From: Plastoroseomonas hellenica
GTDB lineage: Bacteria > Pseudomonadota > Alphaproteobacteria > Acetobacterales > Acetobacteraceae
DNA: 64,000 bases
Assembly: GCF_018129085.1 (NCBI RefSeq)
Contig: NZ_JAAGBB010000017.1
Coordinates: 62,001-126,000, forward strand
Direction of reading: 5' to 3'
Positions 58,967-64,000 of the stretch are shown here, piece by piece; the stretch's first letter is position 1, and each line of letters starts with the position of its first letter. Under the pieces are notes generated by a model, which worked only from the letters and a program-made list of their open reading frames with translations, made no database searches and was not told the origin of the DNA. The translations under genes and the position numbers were made by a program.

Positions 58967-60334
58967 TTGCGCGCGCTGCGATGGAAGGTCGGCCTTGATC
59001 GCGAGGAGCAACTGAGTTTCGCCCAGGTCCCGGTGTCCCGGCGCACCACTCTCGCCGCGGCATGTGCGCTCTCTGCGTGCAGTGCGTATCCGGAGCGCGA
59101 AGCGGTCCCCGTGCAGGCACTGCCTGCCGACACTGAACTCCGCGACTTGAGCGACGACGCGCCTGAGTTGGTCGTCGCTGGTGAACGGCTGAATGCAGGA
59201 TTGCTGCGGCGCTTCTATGCGCGCCATGGCTTCGAGCCCGTATGGACGACCCGGCAGACACAGGCGGACTCACTGGTGGATGCCGTGTTGCGCGCCGGCG
59301 ATCACGGCCTGGACCCTGAGCGGTTTCATGCCAGCTTGCTGCTGCGCAGAGCGACGTTTCCGCCGCTTCGCCGCGAATTGCTGCTGTCGGACGCCTTCCT
59401 GTCGTATGCGAGCGCGCTGGCCTTCGGCGCCGTGCCGGTTGAGCGCCGAAAAGATGGCGAGGCCCTGACGCCTGAGCCGACCGATGTGGCCGCTGCGCTC
59501 GATACGGCGATCGGCAGCCCCGATCCGGCGGCAGCAATCGAGGCCCTGGCACCGACGACGCCGACCTATCAGGCGCTGCGCCAGGCGCTGCGGCGGTATC
59601 GCCCGGGCGCCCCGGCCGGCGGCAGCGCCACGGCGAGCCGCTTGCGCCAGATCGAAGTGAACCTCGAGCGCCAGCGCTGGTTGCCACGGCCGCTGCCGGC
59701 GGACCGCGCCTGGGTCAACGTCGCTGACCAACGGCTGGTGCTTTATCGCGCCGATCAGCCGATTTTCTCGACCCGGGTCGTCGTCGGCGATGATGCTCAG
59801 CGCAATCAGAGCCCTGAGTTTCGCGCCATGATCGAGGCCAGTTTCTTCAACCCTCCCTGGGTGATCCCGAGCGACATCGTTACCGCTGAAATCCTGCCAA
59901 TCATCAGCCGCGACCCGCATTATCTGACGCGCAACAACATGGTCATGCGCGACAATGGCGAGGTGGAGCAGCAACCGGGCCCCAACGCAGGGCTCGGGTT
60001 GATCATGTTCGACATGCCGAACCGGTTCGACGTCTACCTGCACGACACGCCGGACAAGCATCTCTTCAGCCGCGACAACCGCCGCATCAGCCATGGCTGC
60101 ATCCGGGTGCAGAACCCGCTCGAATTTGCTGCCCTGCTGATGCAGCAGCCGATCGACGCAATTCATCAGGGGATCGCGATCGGCGGCACCATCCGGAACA
60201 GCCTGCCGACGCCGGTGCCGGTATTCGTGGTCTACCAGACCGCGTTTGCGGATGCCGATGGCAGGTTGGAGTTCCGCCCGGATTTCTACAACCGCGACGC
60301 CGACATCTGGCGCCATCTGCAGCAACGCGGTTAA
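58967..60334 (+). CDS. L,D-transpeptidase, YcbB/LdtD type, predicted lipoprotein
   Basis: A YkuD-domain transpeptidase of about 455 residues that crosslinks peptidoglycan. A peptidoglycan-binding region (LLRRFYARHGFEPVW, AVLRAGDHGLDPERF) precedes the catalytic domain with WVNVADQRL, FFNPPWVIP and the active-site motif RRISHGCIRVQNP. The N-terminus has SRRTTLAAACALSAC, a Tat-like lipoprotein signal. The start is uncertain: TTG at 58967 has GAGGAG seven bases upstream, while GTG at 59034 sits right before the signal. Confidence 0.85.
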   Translation: MRALRWKVGLDREEQLSFAQVPVSRRTTLAAACALSACSAYPEREAVPVQALPADTELRDLSDDAPELVVAGERLNAGLLRRFYARHGFEPVWTTRQTQADSLVDAVLRAGDHGLDPERFHASLLLRRATFPPLRRELLLSDAFLSYASALAFGAVPVERRKDGEALTPEPTDVAAALDTAIGSPDPAAAIEALAPTTPTYQALRQALRRYRPGAPAGGSATASRLRQIEVNLERQRWLPRPLPADRAWVNVADQRLVLYRADQPIFSTRVVVGDDAQRNQSPEFRAMIEASFFNPPWVIPSDIVTAEILPIISRDPHYLTRNNMVMRDNGEVEQQPGPNAGLGLIMFDMPNRFDVYLHDTPDKHLFSRDNRRISHGCIRVQNPLEFAALLMQQPIDAIHQGIAIGGTIRNSLPTPVPVFVVYQTAFADADGRLEFRPDFYNRDADIWRHLQQRG

Positions 60335-60369
60335 GGGCGGAACCTCGGCGCGCGCGTGGATAATCGGCC

Positions 60370-61137
60370 TTAGCGCATCTCGTGCAGGTAGCAGACGCCG
60401 TCGGTCACGGCGCGGTGCTCGCAGAGCAGGATCGGCGCACCGGTTTGGTCATAGGCGGTCTCGGCGATCACCAGCAGCGCCGCGGGACCGCACAATTCCA
60501 GCAGGGATAGGTCCCGCTCGTTTGCCAGCGCGGCGGTCAGGCTCTCCCGCACCGCCGAGACGCGGATGCCGTAGCGCTCCACCAGGAAGCGGTAGAGCAG
60601 CGCCGGCGGTGCGTCCGGGAAGTCGGGCAGGCGGGCGGCGGGCAGCGCCATCCATTCATGCATCACCGGCCGGCCGTCGATCCGGCGCAGGCGATGCAGG
60701 CGGATGATGCCTGCGGCGGCCTCGGGGAAGGTCCCGGCCTCGGCCGCGGTGGGCGCGCCGCGCTCGATCCGGAGTAGCGTGGTCTCCGATTGCAGCAGCG
60801 CACCATCGGCGCGGTGCAGGCGGAAATACTGGAAGAAATGCCGCAGGCTGTGCAGCGGCGCGCGGCCGGTCACCACGGTCCCGGTCTTGCGCCGGCGCAT
60901 CAGCAGCCCTTCCGTGACCAGGTCGGAGAGCGCCCGGCGCACGGTGCCGACGGCGACGCCGAACTGGGCGGCCAGGGCGACCTCGCCGGGCAGCACGGCG
61001 CCCGGCGCCCAGGTGCCTAGCATGATCCCTTCCTGGATCAGCCGCTTCACATGCTCATAGAGCGGCACGGGCAAGGGGCTGTCCGACCGCAGGGGAACGG
61101 CGGCGTCGGATCTCGGTTCGCTCTTGACAGGCCGCAT
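60370..61137 (-). CDS. GntR/HutC-family transcriptional regulator
   Basis: A 255-residue regulator with an N-terminal winged helix (LPGEVALAAQFGVAVGTVRRALSDLVTEGLL) and a UTRA effector domain (LHRLRRIDGRPVMHEWMALP and ETAYDQTGAPILL). It diverges from the M20 hydrolase/ABC binding-protein genes over 52 nt containing a 19-nt dyad, so it most likely represses that operon until a pathway compound binds. Confidence 0.92.
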   Translation of the reverse strand: MRPVKSEPRSDAAVPLRSDSPLPVPLYEHVKRLIQEGIMLGTWAPGAVLPGEVALAAQFGVAVGTVRRALSDLVTEGLLMRRRKTGTVVTGRAPLHSLRHFFQYFRLHRADGALLQSETTLLRIERGAPTAAEAGTFPEAAAGIIRLHRLRRIDGRPVMHEWMALPAARLPDFPDAPPALLYRFLVERYGIRVSAVRESLTAALANERDLSLLELCGPAALLVIAETAYDQTGAPILLCEHRAVTDGVCYLHEMR

Positions 61138-61152
61138 GCTGGCTCCGCTTAA

Positions 61153-61171
61153 TTCTCTATAGAATAGAGAA
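61153..61171. promoter_or_regulatory. GntR operator in the divergent promoter
   Basis: TTCTCTAT-AGA-ATAGAGAA is a perfect dyad in the AT-rich centre of the 52-nt gap, 18 nt before the M20 start and 15 nt before the GntR start. Its place and symmetry fit a HutC-type operator acting on both genes. Confidence 0.75.
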
Positions 61172-61189
61172 AACTGCCGTCGCAGGACA

Positions 61190-62494
61190 ATGCCGAACCC
61201 GACACCCGCCCCGCTCGCCGCCGCCTTCGACCGGATTGCCCAGGATGTCGAGGGCGCCGTGGCGGCGCTGGCGCGCATGGTGGCGGTGGACACCTCCTTC
61301 CCGCCGGGCACCGGCTACCCGGCCTTCGCGGCGCTGCTGGAGGAGCTGGTCGCGCCGCTCAGCCTCCAGACCCGTCGGGTCAGCGTCCCGGAGGCGCTGT
61401 GGCGGGTGCCGGGCGGGCCGGCGCGCGGCGAACGCGTCAATTTGCTGGCCAGGCGGCGCACGGGGCGGCCGGCGCTCGGCCTCTATTTCCACACCGACAC
61501 CGTGCCGCCGGCCCGCGGCTGGACCCGCGATCCCTTTGCGCTGACGCGCGAGGGCGACCGGCTGCACGGCCTCGGCGCCGCCGACATGAAGGGCAGCATC
61601 GCCGCGGCCCTCCTGGCGCTGCGTATGGCGGATGCCTGCGGTGTCACGCTCGCCTATGACCCGCAATTCCTGTTCTGCACGGATGAGGAAGGCGGGCTCT
61701 ATCCCGGCATCCGCCACCTCGCGGAACAGGGGCTGGTCGAAGGCCATGTCCTGAACTTCAACGGCACCGCGGCGGCACGCATCTGGGCCGGCTGCTTCGG
61801 CCTGTTCAACCTGCAGCTCCGCCTGACCGGCCGCACCACCCATGCGGGCGAGGCCGCCGGTTCCGTGAATGCGGTCGAGGCCGCACTGCCGGTGATGAAC
61901 GCGCTCGTCGCACTGCAGCCCGCGATCGCCGCCCGGGCCTCCGCCCTGCCCGCGCCGCCCGCCTGGGGCGACCGCCCGCTGCGGCCGAGCCTTGCCCTGG
62001 TCGCCGCCGAAGGCGGCACCGGCAGCGGCGGCCAGGTGCCGGACAGCCTCACCCTGACCATCAGCCGCCGCTACGCCCCCGAGGAGGATTTCGACGCCGT
62101 CCGGGCCGAGATCGAGCAGGCGATCCGGGCGGCGCTGCCCGCCGGCGTCGCGGCGCAGCTCGACCTGGTCGGCCACCTGATGCCGACCGCCGATCCACGC
62201 GGGCCGCACTGGCCGCGCTGGCAGGCCGCCCTCGGCCACGGCTTCGGCTATGCGCCCGGGGAATTCCGCGCCTGGGGTGCGTCGAGCAGCTCCGATTTCG
62301 GCTGGGTGCAGCGCGCGACGGGCCGACGGGAGGTGCTGCTCACCGGGCTCGGACGCGAGGGCAACAACATCCACGGCCCCGACGAGCACACCACGACCGC
62401 CGATCTCATCGCCCTGGCGCGCAGCGTGCTCGCTTATCTCGCCGCCGATTTCGCCCCGGACCTGATGCCCGCCGAGGAAGGACCCATCGCATGA
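61190..62494 (+). CDS. M20-family amidohydrolase/peptidase (ArgE-like)
   Basis: A 434-residue metal-dependent hydrolase. All M20 motifs are intact: FHTDTVPPARGW, GLGAADMKGS with the bridging Asp, and CTDEEGG with the catalytic Glu; GRTTHAGEAAGSVNAVEAA marks the dimer domain. Likely deacylates or cleaves an imported peptide or N-acyl amino acid. It overlaps the ABC binding-protein gene by ATGA, and the GntR regulator diverges upstream. Confidence 0.9.
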   Translation: MPNPTPAPLAAAFDRIAQDVEGAVAALARMVAVDTSFPPGTGYPAFAALLEELVAPLSLQTRRVSVPEALWRVPGGPARGERVNLLARRRTGRPALGLYFHTDTVPPARGWTRDPFALTREGDRLHGLGAADMKGSIAAALLALRMADACGVTLAYDPQFLFCTDEEGGLYPGIRHLAEQGLVEGHVLNFNGTAAARIWAGCFGLFNLQLRLTGRTTHAGEAAGSVNAVEAALPVMNALVALQPAIAARASALPAPPAWGDRPLRPSLALVAAEGGTGSGGQVPDSLTLTISRRYAPEEDFDAVRAEIEQAIRAALPAGVAAQLDLVGHLMPTADPRGPHWPRWQAALGHGFGYAPGEFRAWGASSSSDFGWVQRATGRREVLLTGLGREGNNIHGPDEHTTTADLIALARSVLAYLAADFAPDLMPAEEGPIA

Positions 62495-64000
62495 CCGAGC
62501 TGTCCCGCCGCCTTCTGCTCGCCGGCGCCGCCGGATTGGCGAGCAGGCCCGCTTTCGCGCAGGGCACGCCGCGCCGCGGTGGCGTGCTGCGCGTCTCCGT
62601 CGACCAGGCGGCGAGCGTGATCCATCCGCTGCGCACCCGGGTCAATCCCGAATACCTCGTCACCGAGCTGCTCTACAGCAACCTCACCCGCCTCAGGCCG
62701 GACATGACCGCGGAGCCTGATCTGGCCACCGAATGGTCCGCCAATGACGCCCTGACCGAATGGCGCTTCACGCTCCGCGACGGGCTGGTCTTCCATGACG
62801 GCAGCCCCTGCACCGCGGCGGACGTGGCCGCCACCTTCCGAGCGATCCTCGATCCCCGCACCGCCTCCCCCGCGCGCACCAATGTCGGCCCGATCGCCGC
62901 AACCGAGGCGCTGGATGCAAGGACCGTGCTCTTCCGCCTCTCGGCGCCCTATGCCGACCTGCCGGTGGCGCTGGCCTATACCGCGGCGCGCATTATCCCG
63001 GCGCGCTTCGCCGCCGGCGACCTCGATGCGCTGGCGCGCCAGGCGGTCGGCACCGGCCCCTTCAAGCTCGTCTCCTACGAGCCCGACCGCCGCATCGTGG
63101 TCGCGCGCAACGAGCGCTACCACGACCCCGAGCGGCCCTATGTCGACCGGGTCGAGGTCATGGTCTTCCCGGATTCGACCGCGGAGACCTCGGCACTGAT
63201 CTCGGGCGACACCGACATCCTGACCACCGCCGGCCAGGGCGAATTCCCGCGCCTCTCCTCCGCGCGCGGCGTCACGGCGCTGCGCACGCCCTCCGGCCAG
63301 TTCCTGAACGTCAACATGGACTGCACCCAGGCGCCCTTCACCGACATCCGCGTGCGCCAGGCGCTGGCGCTGACGGTGGACCGCGCGGCGATGGTGGGCT
63401 TCGTCGCCCAGGGCTTCGGCACGCCGGGCAACGACGTGCCGATGAACCTCGCCTACCATTTCCACAAGGAGCTCCCGCTGAAGCGGGCGAATATCGCGGA
63501 GGCGCGGCGCCTGTTGGCCGCCGCCGGTCATCCCAACGGCCTCGACCTGACCCTGGTGGCCTCGGAGAATCCCGGCACGCGCACCCAGCTCGCGGTCGCG
63601 ATGCGCGAAATGGCACGCCCCGCCGGCTTCCGCATCAACGTGCAGACCATGCCGCACGCCACCTACCTGGATCAGGTCTGGAAGAAGGGCGCCTTCTATG
63701 TCGGCTTCTACAACATGCAGCCGACCGCCGACGCCATCTTCTCCCTGCTCTACACCTCCGATTCCGCCTGGAACGAGACGCGCTGGAACAACCAGCGCTT
63801 CGACGCGCTGGTGCGCGAGGCGCGGGTGACCACCGAGGAGGCGAAGCGCCGGGGGCTGTATGGCGAGGCGCAGCAATTGATGCACGAGGAAGTGCCCTCG
63901 ATCATTCCCGCCTTCTTCGACCTGCTGGGCGCGCGGCGCGACTATGTGCAGGGCTATGTGTTGCACCCGCGCGCGGCGGTCTTTCGCCTCGAGCAGGTTT
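62491..64000 (+). CDS. peptide/nickel-type ABC transporter substrate-binding protein (partial)
   Basis: The frame is open from 62491 to the window end (503 codons), so the C-terminus is missing. A Tat-like signal (MTELSRRLLLAGAAGLASRPAFA) precedes a family 5 binding protein: GGVLRVSVDQAASVIHPL, EWRFTLRDGLVFHDGSP, AVGTGPFKLVSYEPDR and DIRVRQALALTVDRAAM are typical. It probably delivers dipeptides or related amides to a permease encoded beyond the window; the M20 enzyme would process them. Confidence 0.9.
   Translation, partial: MTELSRRLLLAGAAGLASRPAFAQGTPRRGGVLRVSVDQAASVIHPLRTRVNPEYLVTELLYSNLTRLRPDMTAEPDLATEWSANDALTEWRFTLRDGLVFHDGSPCTAADVAATFRAILDPRTASPARTNVGPIAATEALDARTVLFRLSAPYADLPVALAYTAARIIPARFAAGDLDALARQAVGTGPFKLVSYEPDRRIVVARNERYHDPERPYVDRVEVMVFPDSTAETSALISGDTDILTTAGQGEFPRLSSARGVTALRTPSGQFLNVNMDCTQAPFTDIRVRQALALTVDRAAMVGFVAQGFGTPGNDVPMNLAYHFHKELPLKRANIAEARRLLAAAGHPNGLDLTLVASENPGTRTQLAVAMREMARPAGFRINVQTMPHATYLDQVWKKGAFYVGFYNMQPTADAIFSLLYTSDSAWNETRWNNQRFDALVREARVTTEEAKRRGLYGEAQQLMHEEVPSIIPAFFDLLGARRDYVQGYVLHPRAAVFRLEQV

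Noticed and set aside
61124-61163. Sigma70 promoter from TTGACA to TATAGA in the GntR gap
   Set aside because: The spacing is about 28 nt, too long for a functional pair.

Overview
The window is a GC-rich, densely packed chromosomal segment of an alphaproteobacterium, most likely a Roseomonas-like Acetobacteraceae. The evidence is the fliX/flgI flagellar arrangement with a sigma54-type promoter, a one-cysteine DksA, several tripartite-tricarboxylate (Bug/TctC) receptors, a homospermidine pathway, a DUF3141 PHA-synthase-like protein, and the LigC-type ligase-associated repair genes. No rRNA, tRNA, CRISPR array, insertion sequence or phage was recognised.

Layout. 1-2.1 kb: a MORN-repeat lipoprotein, an SRAP abasic-site protein and dksA. 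2.2-4.9 kb: fliX diverging from flgI-flgJ-flgN-like, with a consensus -24/-12 promoter and a 19-bp palindrome between them. 5-6 kb: a permease split into two half-size genes. 6.0-10.2 kb: a tight five-gene cluster (RibD-C reductase, MDR dehydrogenase, degenerate 6-pyruvoyl-tetrahydropterin-synthase homologue, GT4 glycosyltransferase, methyltransferase). It looks like an uncharacterised pathway and is the best candidate for something new. 10.2-12.3 kb: otnK-otnC. 12.3-14.1 kb: a GNAT gene and a histone-H1-like AKP-rich protein. 14.1-18.4 kb: prpD-GNAT-citrate/methylcitrate synthase, diverging from a LysR gene across an 18-nt palindrome. 18.5-24.4 kb: an SDR, a hydantoinase-like amidohydrolase, a changed M23 protein, a Bug receptor and an N-carbamoyl-D-amino-acid hydrolase. 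24.4-28.6 kb: iron handling (FbpB permease, bacterioferritin, a 59-residue Bfd, FbpA).

28.6-38.1 kb: an HpaI-type aldolase, then the four ligase-associated repair genes (exonuclease + ligase on minus, helicase + phosphoesterase on plus), separated by a Bug receptor and an enolase-superfamily gene. 38.1-41.3 kb: a Bug receptor, another enolase-superfamily enzyme and a divergent LysR regulator. 41.6-46.7 kb: a secreted phosphatase-GDPD-RTX fusion, a PDZ pseudo-protease and a TorF-type porin. 47-50 kb: a small periplasmic protein and the DUF3141 protein. 50-54 kb: ureohydrolase, ornithine/lysine-type decarboxylase and homospermidine synthase, with a long decarboxylase leader that may be a speF RNA. 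54-64 kb: M20 and M81 hydrolases, a CapA-like protein, a small lipoprotein, an L,D-transpeptidase, and a GntR regulator diverging from an M20 hydrolase and a peptide-type ABC binding protein that runs off the window.

Many transporter receptor/hydrolase/regulator sets point to scavenging of organic acids, hydantoins and peptides. GC-rich dispersed repeats with a hairpin core sit in several intergenic gaps. Coordinates and starts were read by eye; homology calls rest on motif recognition, not searches.
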